Shown here one piece after another: positions 42,723 through 56,011 of a stretch of DNA of 59,881 bases. The position numbers and the translations under genes were made by a program. The stretch lies in assembly GCA_016223085.1 (NCBI GenBank), contig JACRPS010000011.1, positions 244,581 to 304,461 on the forward strand, given 5' to 3'. How positions within the stretch are numbered: position 1 is the stretch's first letter; every line of letters begins with the position of its first letter. Below the pieces are notes generated by a model. That model saw only the letters and a program-made list of their open reading frames with translations. It was not told the DNA's origin and ran no database searches. This stretch comes from Chloroflexota bacterium. Lineage in GTDB: Bacteria; Chloroflexota; Anaerolineae; Aggregatilineales; Phototrophicaceae.

Positions 42723-44893
42723 AGTCCACCCTCCAGCAGCAGGGCGTTTCTGGCCTCGACGGTTGTCCCGTCACGGGTAAAGGGGCGGTCGGTATAGTTG
42801 ACAACGATCTGGCGCCCGTTGGCGTAGGTTGTGGCAAAGACACCTTCCGCCAGTTTTACGTGCACCGTGATCTCCTGCCCGCGCACGGGAGCCAGCAGCG
42901 CGTTCATCCACTGGTAACTGCGCCGGATTTGCTCACCCCACTGGGCATAGGCCGAGGTGTAAATCCATGCCGAACGGGTATTTAGCATGTTGGCGGTAGG
43001 CTCGTAGGTGAGGAAGTACGACGGGTAGATGCCGTACTCCACGTGCCGCAGCAGATCATCCTGCAGGTTGGCCGAGAAATTGAGCGGCGGGCCGTAGTTC
43101 GGCAGATAACCGGCCAGCACCACCGGCAGGAAGGGCACGGCTTCGTCGGTGTAAATGTAGCCATTGTCGCCCAGCGGCATGTCGTAATACGCCTGCGCCA
43201 GCCCCCACAGATAATCGTTGGGGCGGTAGAAGCCCAACGGCAGCGGCGCTTCCGTCAGCACAGTCTGGTAAGCGCTGATGGCGGCCTCCCGGTTGAGTGG
43301 CGCGCTCTGCCGGAAGTCGCTGTAGAGTGTCCAGCCAATGCTGTCCAGTGCCAGCCCGACGTTCATTCGTGCGGCCACATCAGCGGTCAGGGCGACAAAA
43401 CGCTGCTTCAGGACATCGAAGGTGAAGTAATAATTATACAGGCGGTTGTAACCTTCCAGATTGACGTTGGTGATCGCCATTGCCACGTCGTTGCGGACGG
43501 AGTAGCCGGCTTCCTCCCAGTAGGCTGCCTGTGGATCATAGTACAGGGAAAAGCGTCCGCCGTTCGCCACGATGGTATCCGCCAGTGCGCGCAGGTCATC
43601 CAGGCTGCCTAACGCCCCTTCCAGCGCCAGCGACGTGGGCGGCATATTCGACGCACCCAGCGGCTGCCAGCCATAGTAAATGACCTCCGGGTTCGGGAGT
43701 TGCAGCCCCTCGAGGATTTCGTGCATCTGGCTGAGCGTGGTCATCGGGACGAAGCGATACCAGAACAGCACTTTTTCCTTATCGCCGCCCAGAAATTCCA
43801 GCCGGATGCCAATGTTCGGGTTGGAAGTATCACTCCGGTGCAGGAGACCTTTTTCGAGCAGGTAACGCTGGTAGCTGCGCGCCAGGCCGACATAGTTGGC
43901 CGCGTCGCCGGTCAGGAAGCGGTAGTGTATCACAACGTCAAAGGCGTTCGTTTGCTTCTGAACAGTTGTCACCCCCGCGCCGGAGCGGTTGGTCGCCTGA
44001 AAGTAAGCCTCGTTGTAGATGAAGGCGTGGTGGAGGAAATTAAAGTTGGTGAGGATACCCGCCGGATGTACCTGCACTTCGCCATAGGCGCTGCCTTTTT
44101 CGACGACCGAGAGGAAAGCGTTTTGCCCCTCGCCATGCACCATACCAAACACCGGGAAAGAAATCGGCAGCGGCGGCACGACACGCGAATTAAAGGGCAT
44201 GATTCCGATCATGCCGAGATCAGCGCCATAATAGCGCCCGTAAAACATATTTTTCGCTTTGGTCGAATCGGCGAAGCGGATTAAGCTGCCCGTGCCATCC
44301 GGCAGCAGCATGTAACCCGGCACGCTCCCGCCGCGCGTGGCGCCCAAAAAGGGATAGACATAGACTCGTCCCAGCCGGAACTTTGCATCGCCCTCGCGGA
44401 TGGACTGGAACGGCACTTCAACACGCACGCCGTCCGCTTCAAGCTGAAGGACGAGGCCAACGGTGATGCCGTAATCCGAAAAGGTTATTTGTGCCGAGAC
44501 ACCCTGCTCGACCGGCGTAACCTTCAGCGCGTGATTGGTGTTGGCGATGGACACGCGCTTGTTGATCGCCTTCTCATCCAGATATTCAATACTGACACCG
44601 CTTTTGGCAAATGCCTGCCACGACTGGTTGAGCCGGTCGCCCTCCATCAGTTCATCAATACCGGAATGCCACAGGTAATTGCTGCCTTTATCCAGCAGCT
44701 TGAAGGCCAGCGTCGCGGAATCCACGTAAAGCTGGAACCGGTCGTTTTCGGCCACCGGCTGATAGGAAGCGGGAACCGCCGGCGGCGGTGTGTCAGCTTT
44801 GGATAGACGTGGGAAGCTGCCCGCCAGCAGCAGGAGCAGCAGCACCAGTGCCGCGCGAAGGGCAGCTTTGACCCCTCCCCAACCCCTCCCCAT
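42719..44893 (-). CDS. Secreted DUF5696-family protein
   Basis: About 724 residues. A signal peptide follows the ATG at 44893 (MGRGWGG, then [16 protein letters not shown]). The mature part begins with a beta-rich region ([20 protein letters not shown] ... [15 protein letters not shown]) and continues with alternating helices and strands ([46 protein letters not shown]) that suggest a TIM-barrel-like, GH-type fold. DUF5696 genes recur beside sugar ABC transporters in Firmicutes and Chloroflexota. A glycoside-binding or hydrolytic role is plausible but unproven. Its start codon lies within a dispersed repeat (44866-44992). Confidence 0.8.
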   Translation of the reverse strand: MGRGWGGVKAALRAALVLLLLLLAGSFPRLSKADTPPPAVPASYQPVAENDRFQLYVDSATLAFKLLDKGSNYLWHSGIDELMEGDRLNQSWQAFAKSGVSIEYLDEKAINKRVSIANTNHALKVTPVEQGVSAQITFSDYGITVGLVLQLEADGVRVEVPFQSIREGDAKFRLGRVYVYPFLGATRGGSVPGYMLLPDGTGSLIRFADSTKAKNMFYGRYYGADLGMIGIMPFNSRVVPPLPISFPVFGMVHGEGQNAFLSVVEKGSAYGEVQVHPAGILTNFNFLHHAFIYNEAYFQATNRSGAGVTTVQKQTNAFDVVIHYRFLTGDAANYVGLARSYQRYLLEKGLLHRSDTSNPNIGIRLEFLGGDKEKVLFWYRFVPMTTLSQMHEILEGLQLPNPEVIYYGWQPLGASNMPPTSLALEGALGSLDDLRALADTIVANGGRFSLYYDPQAAYWEEAGYSVRNDVAMAITNVNLEGYNRLYNYYFTFDVLKQRFVALTADVAARMNVGLALDSIGWTLYSDFRQSAPLNREAAISAYQTVLTEAPLPLGFYRPNDYLWGLAQAYYDMPLGDNGYIYTDEAVPFLPVVLAGYLPNYGPPLNFSANLQDDLLRHVEYGIYPSYFLTYEPTANMLNTRSAWIYTSAYAQWGEQIRRSYQWMNALLAPVRGQEITVHVKLAEGVFATTYANGRQIVVNYTDRPFTRDGTTVEARNALLLEGGL

Positions 44894-44992
44894 CAACGGA
44901 GAGGGGCTTAAAGCCGGAGCCAACAGGTTTTGCTCCCCCTTTCTCCGCTGGTGGCGACCAAAGGAGGAAGGGAGGATAGGGGTGCGGGGGTT
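44866..44992. repeat. Dispersed repeat at the 5' edge of the DUF5696 gene
   Basis: C-rich element with CCCCTCCCCAACCCCTCCCC at one end and a GGGTGCGGGGG-like run at the other. On the minus strand it translates to peptides such as PLMGRGWGG and [11 protein letters not shown], which are known as spurious translations of a widespread bacterial repeat. It fills the gap between the Yip1-type gene and the DUF5696 gene and supplies the latter's start codon. Confidence 0.65.
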
Positions 44993-44999
44993 GACGAGG

Positions 45000-46040
45000 T
45001 TAGCCACGCAGACTGACCTCCTGAATGATCGCCAGAATGAACTCGTACAACTGGTTAAACAGCACATACAGGATGTAGCCGGTCAGCAGGAACATCGCCA
45101 TCGTGAACAGCGTGGTCAGGATGTTCTTCAGTGTTTCCGACGCTGAGTAGTTATGAATCTCCTTCACCATGATGACAAGCATGATCCCGCACCAGACCAG
45201 TACCAACTGCGTGGAAAAGGTGTAGATAAACACCTCGTTACGTGTCAGCAGGTTGGAGATCAGCGCAATCGGCAGGGCAAACAGGGCATAGGGGAACAGA
45301 CTGTAGGCGCTGCCGATGATGACGTGGCGCAGGCGGCCTTCGCCGTCGCTGATGGTGGCAACCAGATAGTTGGCAGCATTCCACAAAACGATGGGCAAAA
45401 CCGTGTTGACAATCTCCATCTCCACGTAAATCTGCCACGAACTGGCATAGGGATTGAAGACAAAGCCGGTCACGTAGAGCGATACAATCCGCACGAGCAC
45501 CACCCACGCATACAGGAGCAACGCGAACAGGAGGCTGCCGCGCAGGTTTTGTTTGATGTAATAGAAGCTGTCGGCGGGCTGCCGGATGAAGCGGAACAGG
45601 AACACCAGATCATCCACCAGACGGATTTGTCGCGCGTTGTGTGCCAGCCGCCGCAGCGGTTCCAGCCAGCCGTGACGCCGTTCCAGCCGGGTGAAAACGC
45701 CCATGACGATCCACCCGCCGAACAGGACGCCGAGCGCGCTGCCCAGATACCGCTGTAACACGGCGTTGCGCAGTTCCCAGAAGGTTTCGGAATAGCCGTC
45801 GCGGTCTTCGGCATAACGGTAAAACTGGAGCGCGTTGGAATAATCCTGCTCCTTGTAATAAGCGTCAGCGATAGCCTGGTACGCCATGATAACCAGCCCG
45901 TCATAGGTCAGCACGTTCTCAAAGTGCGGTTTGGCTTCAGTGTAGAAGCCCTCCATGTACAGGCGCACGCCATCATGCACTTTTCGCGCAAAATCGGTGA
46001 CACGGTAGGTAACGAGGGCGTTTTTATCCTTGTCCAGCAC
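45000..46040 (-). CDS. TPR-Yip1 part of a frameshifted NHL-TPR-Yip1 membrane protein
   Basis: 345 residues from the break. The first ~100 residues are helical repeats ([45 protein letters not shown]), followed by five membrane helices of the Yip1 domain (for example [60 protein letters not shown]). In Firmicutes homologues of this cluster an NHL propeller, TPR and Yip1 domain lie in one protein. Here the propeller is in another frame upstream; adding one G to the GGG run at 46043-46045 would join both into about 635 residues. Role in sugar sensing or uptake is unknown. Confidence 0.75.
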   Translation of the reverse strand: MLDKDKNALVTYRVTDFARKVHDGVRLYMEGFYTEAKPHFENVLTYDGLVIMAYQAIADAYYKEQDYSNALQFYRYAEDRDGYSETFWELRNAVLQRYLGSALGVLFGGWIVMGVFTRLERRHGWLEPLRRLAHNARQIRLVDDLVFLFRFIRQPADSFYYIKQNLRGSLLFALLLYAWVVLVRIVSLYVTGFVFNPYASSWQIYVEMEIVNTVLPIVLWNAANYLVATISDGEGRLRHVIIGSAYSLFPYALFALPIALISNLLTRNEVFIYTFSTQLVLVWCGIMLVIMVKEIHNYSASETLKNILTTLFTMAMFLLTGYILYVLFNQLYEFILAIIQEVSLRG

Positions 46041-46909
46041 GTCCCGTCCAGATCGTATTCAAAAAGCCGCCCGTCGGCATCCACCGCCAGCATCAGCCCG
46101 TTGTCGCTGACATGAATGTCGCGGAACGTGGTCGAGCCGGTAACACTGTCAAACAGATTCTTGCCGGAGATGGTGAACTTGCGGATGCTTTTGTCCCGTT
46201 CAGTACCGGCGGTAATCGTGTACACCAGCGACTGGTTATCAATGGCGACGTTGGAGGGAGAAGCGGCTTCGTTTTTAATGAACTGCTCCAACTGCTCCTT
46301 CGTCAGGAACAGCCGCTGCAAAATCATCTTGAGTGACATTTCCGCCGCATTCGCCCCGAAGTAGCCGATGAAGTGGCCGTCGGTGTTCATCATCACCAGG
46401 CCATCCACCGCCCCCTCACTGACGATGTAAAGGTTTTTGCGCACATCCACAGCAATCTTGCGCGGCAGGAACTCGCGGCTCTTGCCAAACAGCGGCTCGG
46501 ACGGGCGGCCAAATTCTTTAACCAGGTTGCCGTCAGCATCCAGAATCACGATGGTATTTTTACTGGCGTCGGCGATGTACAGCGTGCCGGTGTCGTCCAC
46601 ATACAGGCCGGTGGGTGATTGCAGCATCCCCTTGCCATACTCGGCGCTGATCTGGAAATCGGCATCCAGTCTGATGATGCGCCCATTGCCGGTATCCGCG
46701 ATGTACAGCGTCCCATCCGGCGCGAGAAACATTTCCTCCGGGCCGGACACGGGCAGGTCAATTTCGTCGAGTGGGGTATAAGCGTCCTGCGTAGGATACA
46801 GAAAGCCGCCCGGCCCCGGCGTCCGCGTCGTGTAGGGCGTGATCGCCTGCGCCGGCGTGCCGGCCAGCAGTCCGATCAGAAGTAGCGCAACCGGCAGTAC
46901 CCGTTTCAT
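45908..46909 (-). CDS. NHL beta-propeller part of a frameshifted NHL-TPR-Yip1 protein
   Basis: A signal peptide ([22 protein letters not shown]) is followed by NHL/six-bladed-propeller repeats: [61 protein letters not shown] and a last blade [16 protein letters not shown]. After about residue 288 the frame gives non-homologous residues to a stop at 45908, because of the one-base shift near 46045. The ATG overlaps the stop of the permease upstream (ATGA). The propeller would face outside the cell and probably binds a ligand or protein. Confidence 0.75.
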   Translation of the reverse strand: MKRVLPVALLLIGLLAGTPAQAITPYTTRTPGPGGFLYPTQDAYTPLDEIDLPVSGPEEMFLAPDGTLYIADTGNGRIIRLDADFQISAEYGKGMLQSPTGLYVDDTGTLYIADASKNTIVILDADGNLVKEFGRPSEPLFGKSREFLPRKIAVDVRKNLYIVSEGAVDGLVMMNTDGHFIGYFGANAAEMSLKMILQRLFLTKEQLEQFIKNEAASPSNVAIDNQSLVYTITAGTERDKSIRKFTISGKNLFDSVTGSTTFRDIHVSDNGLMLAVDADGRLFEYDLDGTCWTRIKTPSLPTVSPILREKCMMACACTWRASTLKPNRTLRTC

Positions 46910-47811
46910 TTCAGCCCCGAATGTGACATCGTGCTCATCACCTGCCGTTGCAGGAAGATGAAAATAATCAGATTGGGCAGGAACATAATCAGCGCCGCCG
47001 CTGCCGCCACCCCCTGCCCCGCCACTGCATTGGCACCGGTGGCAGTGGTGGTCAGCGTGCTGAGGTAGAAGGCAAGATTCCGCAAACTCTCGTTATTGAT
47101 GTACAGCGTGGAAATCTCGGCGTTGTTCCATGCCGCCTGAAAAGTGAGAATGGCAATCGTGGCGAGCGCCGGCTGAATCATCGGCAGGATAATGCGCCAG
47201 TAAATCCACCAGTCGGAAGCGCCGTCAATCTGCGCCGCCTCGATCACTTCGTCCGGGATGCCGTCTATGAACTGCTTGAGCAGGAACAGCCCGACCGGCA
47301 TCGCCAGCACCGGCAGGATATGCACCCAGAAGGTGTTTAGCAGATTCAGCCGTTCGATTACCAGAAAGCGCGGGATGGTCACGGCCACCGGCACAAACAT
47401 CAGCGCCACGTTGTTGACGGCAAACAGGATGCGTTTAAGTTTGAAACGTTTTTTGGACAGCGAATACGCCGCCGCGCTGGACACGAGGATGGATGCTGCC
47501 ACTGTCACCAGCGTAATCAGGATGCTGTTGAACAGGTAGCGGCTGACTGGAATCCCCGCATTGGACATTTTGGAGAACAGGTCGCTGAAGTTCTTCAACG
47601 TGGGGTTGACCACCAGGAAACGCGGCGGGAAGGCGAACAGCTCATCCGGCGGTTTGAAGGCGCTGGAAAAGATAAAAAGGATCGGCAGCAGCATCAAAGC
47701 CGACAGCGGCAGCAGCAGCACGTAAAACTTGATCTGGCTGACGTGAAAGCCCTTCGGGTTGATGCCCCGGTTTCGAATTCCGGTATAGCGGCTGAACCAG
47801 TTCCGTTTCAT
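46906..47811 (-). CDS. Carbohydrate ABC transporter permease, MalG type (second pair)
   Basis: About 301 residues with six membrane helices; EAA loop [20 protein letters not shown]. It starts seven bases after the MalF-type partner and overlaps the NHL gene at its end. Its direct neighbours are the large solute-binding protein and partner permease, so these three form one uptake system. Confidence 0.9.
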   Translation of the reverse strand: MKRNWFSRYTGIRNRGINPKGFHVSQIKFYVLLLPLSALMLLPILFIFSSAFKPPDELFAFPPRFLVVNPTLKNFSDLFSKMSNAGIPVSRYLFNSILITLVTVAASILVSSAAAYSLSKKRFKLKRILFAVNNVALMFVPVAVTIPRFLVIERLNLLNTFWVHILPVLAMPVGLFLLKQFIDGIPDEVIEAAQIDGASDWWIYWRIILPMIQPALATIAILTFQAAWNNAEISTLYINNESLRNLAFYLSTLTTTATGANAVAGQGVAAAAALIMFLPNLIIFIFLQRQVMSTMSHSGLK

Positions 47812-47818
47812 AGTCCAC

Positions 47819-48767
47819 TTATGTATCGCTGCCAAACAGCCGGGTTGCGATGCGGGTAAAGAACAGCACCATCAACAGCAGCACCACCGACACGGCGGCG
47901 GCATAACCCATCTCGTAGCGCAAAAAGCCGTAGTCCTCGATATGGTTGACGATCAACTGACCGGCATACTGCGGCGTGGGGTTGCTGCCGGACAGCGTGA
48001 CGCCAATCGCCCCGGCCTGGAACGTGCCAACAATTGCCATCACCGCCCCAAACAGCATCTGCGGCTTCATCGAAGGGATGGTGATGTAAAAAATCTCCTG
48101 CCACCGGCTGCTCATCCCATCCATCGCGGCGGCCTCGTACAGTTCCGGGCTGATCTCCAGAATCCCCGCCAGCATCGCCAGAAAGCCAATCCCCATGCTG
48201 CTCCACAGGGTGACGACGATCATGATCGTCATCAGATACTGCGGCGATTGCAGCCATTGAATCGGCTCGTTGATAACCCCCAGCCCCATCAGAAAGCTGT
48301 TCAGGTAGCCGGTCTGGTCGCCGCTGAACAACGTCTTCCAGACCACCGCCATCGCCACGCCGGCAGTCATGGATGGCGAATAGAGAATCAGCGCGAAGAT
48401 TGTGCGCGGCACGCGGGGAAGCTGCGCCAGCATCCATGCCAGCAGAAACGCCAGCGCGTAACCGCCCGGCCCAACCAGCACCGCAAACTGGATGGTGTTG
48501 GGCAGCACGTACTTCATGAAGGTATCGTCCTGTGTCAGCAGGGTGATGTAATTGCGCAGGCCGATGAAGTGGGGCGGCTGGATGGCGTCAAAAAACGTGA
48601 ACGACAGCAGGAACGCCGCCACCACCGGCACGACGATAAAGATGATAAACAGCAGCCCGTACGGGGACAGGAAGGCATAGGCGCTGCCTTCCCGGTAGAG
48701 CCATTTTTGGAAAGACTGGCGTATCCCACCTTCGTGCGGTACTTCGACCACACGAACACGACTTGCG

Positions 48768-48787
<20 letters not shown>
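47819..48787 (-). CDS. Carbohydrate ABC transporter permease, MalF type (second pair)
   Basis: 322 residues with an N-terminal cytoplasmic tail of about 30 residues and six membrane helices; EAA loop [20 protein letters not shown]. Its start overlaps the end of the large solute-binding protein gene by 20 bases, which implies coupled translation. Confidence 0.9.
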
Positions 48788-51713
<2,926 letters not shown>

Positions 51714-51826
51714 CGCCAGATTTCCGGTCGCCGTTCACACTTTATTTCGTGGGCAAAAGAAAACCCTGCTGTTGAAGCACTCCTGTGTGCCGTATCCAAA
51801 CACCTGAATAGAGTATAACATGTTAC

Positions 51827-51857
51827 AAAAGGGAACGTGGTCTTGCGCCACGTTCCC
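51827..51857 (-). terminator. Terminator between the two solute-binding protein genes
   Basis: On the minus strand a GGGAACGTGG/CCACGTTCCC stem of 10 bp with a seven-base loop is followed by TTTTGTAAC. It lies 18 bases after the stop of the smaller solute-binding protein. It would cut part of the transcripts there, giving more binding protein than permease, a usual arrangement in sugar ABC operons. A TAACATGTTA palindrome (51816-51825) lies just beyond it. Confidence 0.78.
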
Positions 51858-51874
51858 CCTTCCGCAGCCAGGAA

Positions 51875-53221
51875 CTACTTGGGCAGTTCAGCGCGGGCAT
51901 CATCCAGAATCTTGTTGGCGAATTCTTCCAGTTGCGCCGAGTAATCCTCGAACTTGAAGAGTCCAGCCGACGCATTCGAGAATATAAACGCGATATTGAC
52001 ATCCTTATTGTCACCGATGTCAATACCGGGTTTGCCCTCCCAGCGGGCGTTGATGTAACCAGGGACGATCTTCGCCAGCGATTCAACCAGGCTGTTGTCC
52101 AGGTTTTCCAGCGCCGTGCGCAGGCCGGGTCGTTCACCCACGAACGACATATACAGATCAATCGTTTCCGGGCTGACCGAAACCGGCATCCGGGTTGGCA
52201 CAAGGCCGGCGGCTTCGGCGAGTTCGGCTTCCTTGATGTAGCCTTCCTTGGAGAACGTCATCCATTTGGCGAAGTCATAGGCCGCTTGCAGGTCAGGCGC
52301 AGTTTTGGAGACAACGATGATATCAACCACCATCGCTTGGTTGCCGCCTGGAATACCCACAAAGTCCCAATTGAAGGTGGACTTGGTGGTGTAGTCCGGC
52401 ACAGCCCAGCCACCTTCCCACTTCGCGCCCACTTCCTGGTTCAGGAACAGTTCCCAGGGGCCTTGCGAAGTGAAGTTCGCCTTCTGTTCGTCCGAAAGCC
52501 CCTGCCAGGTGTAGGGCTTCAGTTCACTGGCTTTTGCCACCGCAGCCTTAAAGGCGGCGGAGTTGTAATTCATGTGCTGACCGTCGAAGCTGAACCACTT
52601 CAGGTTGCTGTCCTGTGTGCTGGGATACCAGCCCAGGATGGGTTCCATTTCATCAAGGCCGAGTACGCCCTGCTGGACATTGGCAACCGCAGTTACGGCA
52701 GACAGGAAATCGTCCACCGACACGCCATAAGCAGGGGTATCCAGGTTGGCCGCCTCGAACAGGTCCTGGTTGACAAAATAGCCCATGATAAACTGCGCGG
52801 CGGGCAGCCCCAGGACTCTGCCAGAGTACGTCACGGCGTCTTTTAACACTTGGGGCACGTCCTGCCAGTCCGGGTCATCCTGTACCAGTTCCGTCAGGTC
52901 AGCCGTCCAGTCGTTCTTGACGTATAGCGGCGTGTTGTTTGCCATAAACACATCCGGCAGCTCGCCTTTGGCGGCGTAGTTGGTCAGTTTTTCTTCCCAC
53001 CCGCCTTCCCCGGACATGTCCACAAATTCAATTGTGACGTCCGGGTGGGCTTCCATATAGGCGGCCACCAGTTGGCGCTGGAGGTTGTTCTCCTCCTCCG
53101 TACCCAGGTTCCAGTTGGCATAACGCAGGGTGACGGACTGGGCCTGAGCGGGCACGACGACGAGGCCGATGGTCAGCATGAGAAGAAGGGTTACGCTGAT
53201 GATTTTCGCTAAGGATTTCAT
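51875..53221 (-). CDS. Extracellular sugar-binding protein (family 1)
   Basis: About 448 residues. A signal peptide ([22 protein letters not shown]...AQAQS) precedes a typical family 1 sugar-binding fold: [72 protein letters not shown] and [15 protein letters not shown]. No lipobox Cys follows the cleavage site, so its anchoring is unclear. AGGAGAACAGGAA before the ATG at 53221 fixes the start. It lies between the GH94 gene and a terminator, as expected for the most abundant product of the operon. Confidence 0.9.
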   Translation of the reverse strand: MKSLAKIISVTLLLMLTIGLVVVPAQAQSVTLRYANWNLGTEEENNLQRQLVAAYMEAHPDVTIEFVDMSGEGGWEEKLTNYAAKGELPDVFMANNTPLYVKNDWTADLTELVQDDPDWQDVPQVLKDAVTYSGRVLGLPAAQFIMGYFVNQDLFEAANLDTPAYGVSVDDFLSAVTAVANVQQGVLGLDEMEPILGWYPSTQDSNLKWFSFDGQHMNYNSAAFKAAVAKASELKPYTWQGLSDEQKANFTSQGPWELFLNQEVGAKWEGGWAVPDYTTKSTFNWDFVGIPGGNQAMVVDIIVVSKTAPDLQAAYDFAKWMTFSKEGYIKEAELAEAAGLVPTRMPVSVSPETIDLYMSFVGERPGLRTALENLDNSLVESLAKIVPGYINARWEGKPGIDIGDNKDVNIAFIFSNASAGLFKFEDYSAQLEEFANKILDDARAELPK

Positions 53222-53347
53222 TTCCTGTTCTCCTGGTAATGGTATTGTTGCCAGTACAATTCTTTGATCGGTGAGACGATTCACTGCTGCTCCTGGTAGC
53301 AAAACCGGGAAACGTCTGTTGTTGGTGCCGGCCACTTCCTTTCCGGG

Positions 53348-55732
53348 TTAAGTCCCCATGACGATCTGTATCAAGTGGATTTTACCGTCAGCAAAAACCG
53401 GGAGAAGGTTGCTGTCGTACGGCTGCCCGTCCACCATCACCGAACGAACCCCACCGTTGATGTGCTGCGGGTTGTGGACTTCGATCTGATAAACAGCATC
53501 ACGGAACCGGCGCGTGACCTTAAAACCCGGCCAGCGTGCCGGGATGGACGGCTCGACCAGCAGGCCGTCTTTCTGTGGGCGAATGCCTAAAATCCAGTGC
53601 GTGGCAACGCGGTGCAGCCACTGTGCCGACCCGGTATACCAGGTCCAGCCGCCGCGCCCGTAGAATTCCGACAGCGGCCCATCAATGTTGCCGGGTGTAA
53701 CGTATGGCTCGGCCTTGTAGGTGTCAATATCGCTGCTGCGGTTGGGTGGGCAGATGCGGCGGTACGCCTCGTAAGCCAGTTCGGGCTGCCCGGCCACCGC
53801 GTACGCCCAGACCGCCCAGGTGGCCGCATGGGTGTAAACACCGCCGTTTTCGCGCAGGCCGGGAGCGTAGCGGGTGACATAGCCGACATCCGGGCGCGGG
53901 CGGGTGAAGGCCGGGTAGTTGAGCAGCGTGCCATAATCCTTCAGCAGATAATTTGTCACCGCTGCCATCGCGGTTTGGGCGCGGTCTTCATCCGCCATGC
54001 CGCTCATCACCGCCCAGATGTTTGGCATCAGGAAGATTTTGCCTTCCTCGTTCTCGTGCGACCCCAGCGGCAGCCCATCGTCAGTCGTAGCCTGCAAATA
54101 CCACTCGCCATCCCAACCATGCTGGTTAAGCGCCGCTTTCAGGCTGTCGCGCACGATTGCGCAGCGTTGGGCAAACCGGTCATCGCCGCGCTGCCGCGCC
54201 AGTGGGATGAAGTCGCCGAGAATCAGGTACAGGAACTCAGCCACCCAGAAGCTCTCGCCCTTGAGCAGCGTGCCGACGGCGCTCAGGCCGTCGTTCCAGT
54301 CGTGGTCGCCCATCAGGGGAATGCCGCGCGGCGAAAAGCGCGAGAAGGAACGTTCGATGGCCCGCTTGCAGTGGTCATAGAGCGGTTCGGCGGGGCCGTT
54401 GAGATACGGTATCTTCTCATCGAGAATCGTGTAATCCGCCGTTTCCAGCAGATATGCGTTCAGGATAAACGGCAGCCACAGCAGATCGTCGGAGCAGTTG
54501 GTGCGCGGGCCGCCGCCGCGTATCGAAAACCACCAGTGCAGCACATCCCCCTCGACGAACTGCTGCCCCGCGTGCAGGAGCAACTGATTGCGGGCAAAGT
54601 CCGGCTCACCTACCAGGAAAATCTGGCTGTCCTGCAACTGGTCACGGAAGCCGTAGCCGGCGGAAACTTGATAGAACGCTGATTTGCCCCACAGGCGGCA
54701 GGAAATGGCCTGATATTTCAGCCAGATGTTGGTCATGAAGTTCAGCGCGTCGTCGGGTGTTTCCACGCACTCGCCATCCACGAAGCGCGACCAGAACTGC
54801 CGCACCGCCCGGAATGCCTCCTCGCTCTGCTCCACCGAGGTGTAACGCCGGATCAGATCGCGGGCGTCCTCGCGGCCATCTTCAGCAGCGCCCAGCGTAA
54901 AAACAATGGTTTTGGATTGACCCGGTGGTAACGTTACGGCCACTTGCAGCCCGGCAATGGCATCGGTAAAACGTCCGGTTCTGCCTGCCAGCGTTGGCTC
55001 GATCATCGCCCTGGGACGGTCATCGTTGTTGTACAGACCGATGAAGGTTTCTTTATCACAGTCAAAGGATTTTAGCGGCTCGCTGACAGCCATGAAAGCG
55101 GTATACGGCCAATCCACGTTGTTGTGGCGGCCTTTGTCGTCCGGGAAACCCCACAGGCACTTGCGGGCAAAGACGGCCTGCATGTCCAGGTCGGCGGACG
55201 TTTCGATGAACAGCTTGTGGAACTCACGGTGTTCGTCAGGCGCGAAGCCCAGCAGCCATTCAGTGTAGGAGGTGATGTCGAGTTCGCGTGTGTCGCCGCT
55301 GTGGTTGTTCAGTGTCAGTTGGAAAACCTGCACCGGCGCGTCGGCGGCCACAAACACGGTGAGGAGGCTTTCAATATCGTCTATCTTCTGCAAAAAGCGG
55401 GAGTAGCCCAGGCCATGCACCACCTGATAAAGCTGGTATGGGTGCATTACCGGCTTGTAGGCCGCTGACCAGTACGTATTCCGCTTCAGGTCGCGGATGT
55501 AAAAGTACTGGCCCCAGTTATCCCGAACTAAGTCCTGGAACGACCGCGTGATTCGGTTCTGCCCGGCATTCCCCCGCCAGCTATAGCCGGAGCCGGTCTG
55601 CGAGATCATCATGCCGTAATCGCCGTTACTGATGACGTTGCCCCAGGGGCGTGGCGTGAACGGCGTGGTGATGACGTATTCGCGTCCGTCTTCTGAAAAA
55701 TAACCGTAGCGGTTCTCGAACTTCCTGTTCAT
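53348..55732 (-). CDS. GH94 family beta-glucoside phosphorylase
   Basis: 794 residues. The N-terminus YGYFSEDGREYVITTPFTPR with NVISNGDYGMMISQTGSG is typical of cellobiose phosphorylase-like proteins. The general acid is the Asp in MGDHDWNDGLSAVG; WTWYTGSAQWLHRVATHWIL and GLLVEPSIPARWPGFKVTRR are the conserved C-terminal part. GH94 enzymes split beta-glucosides with phosphate to give glucose 1-phosphate. The length fits cellobiose, laminaribiose or cellobionate types rather than the ~1100-residue 1,2-beta-oligoglucan phosphorylases, so linkage is open. No signal peptide: cytoplasmic. First gene of the leftward unit, under a promoter with a LacI-type operator. Confidence 0.9.
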   Translation of the reverse strand: MNRKFENRYGYFSEDGREYVITTPFTPRPWGNVISNGDYGMMISQTGSGYSWRGNAGQNRITRSFQDLVRDNWGQYFYIRDLKRNTYWSAAYKPVMHPYQLYQVVHGLGYSRFLQKIDDIESLLTVFVAADAPVQVFQLTLNNHSGDTRELDITSYTEWLLGFAPDEHREFHKLFIETSADLDMQAVFARKCLWGFPDDKGRHNNVDWPYTAFMAVSEPLKSFDCDKETFIGLYNNDDRPRAMIEPTLAGRTGRFTDAIAGLQVAVTLPPGQSKTIVFTLGAAEDGREDARDLIRRYTSVEQSEEAFRAVRQFWSRFVDGECVETPDDALNFMTNIWLKYQAISCRLWGKSAFYQVSAGYGFRDQLQDSQIFLVGEPDFARNQLLLHAGQQFVEGDVLHWWFSIRGGGPRTNCSDDLLWLPFILNAYLLETADYTILDEKIPYLNGPAEPLYDHCKRAIERSFSRFSPRGIPLMGDHDWNDGLSAVGTLLKGESFWVAEFLYLILGDFIPLARQRGDDRFAQRCAIVRDSLKAALNQHGWDGEWYLQATTDDGLPLGSHENEEGKIFLMPNIWAVMSGMADEDRAQTAMAAVTNYLLKDYGTLLNYPAFTRPRPDVGYVTRYAPGLRENGGVYTHAATWAVWAYAVAGQPELAYEAYRRICPPNRSSDIDTYKAEPYVTPGNIDGPLSEFYGRGGWTWYTGSAQWLHRVATHWILGIRPQKDGLLVEPSIPARWPGFKVTRRFRDAVYQIEVHNPQHINGGVRSVMVDGQPYDSNLLPVFADGKIHLIQIVMGT

Positions 55733-55793
55733 CTATCCTCAAATAAGCGGTAACTTTTCTTTTTGCCCAGTTTGCGCTACACTGTTTTCAGTG

Positions 55794-55811
55794 AAGTGAA
55801 ACGTTTCACTT
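55794..55811. promoter_or_regulatory. LacI-family operator
   Basis: AAGTGAAACGTTTCACTT is a perfect 18-bp palindrome with a central CpG, the classic form bound by LacI/GalR-type repressors. It begins about nine bases after the -10 box of the GH94 promoter and so covers the start of transcription. The LacI-family gene lies about 200 bases to the right. Confidence 0.88.
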
Positions 55812-55819
55812 TTAACTGG

Positions 55820-55848
55820 AATTTAGCATACTTTTTTTGCTCTGTCAA
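55820..55848 (-). promoter_or_regulatory. Sigma-70-type promoter of the GH94 transport operon
   Basis: On the minus strand: TTGACA (55848-55843), a 17-base spacer, and TAAATT (55825-55820) preceded by TGC as an extended -10. The start of transcription would fall near 55813, at the edge of the LacI-type operator. Confidence 0.8.
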
Positions 55849-56011
55849 CAAATGGGCTTTGTGCAGAGTGGTGGATTTTGAGGGCATACCTAGTCCCGAC
55901 ACGACCGCGATTTCCCCTTTCCCGGATAGCGCAGCGCCACGCGCTTGCCGGTGATCGTTCTTCGCGGTCAGACTGCATCGCGCCGCAGCGTGAACGATGG
56001 AGTAGCCGGCC

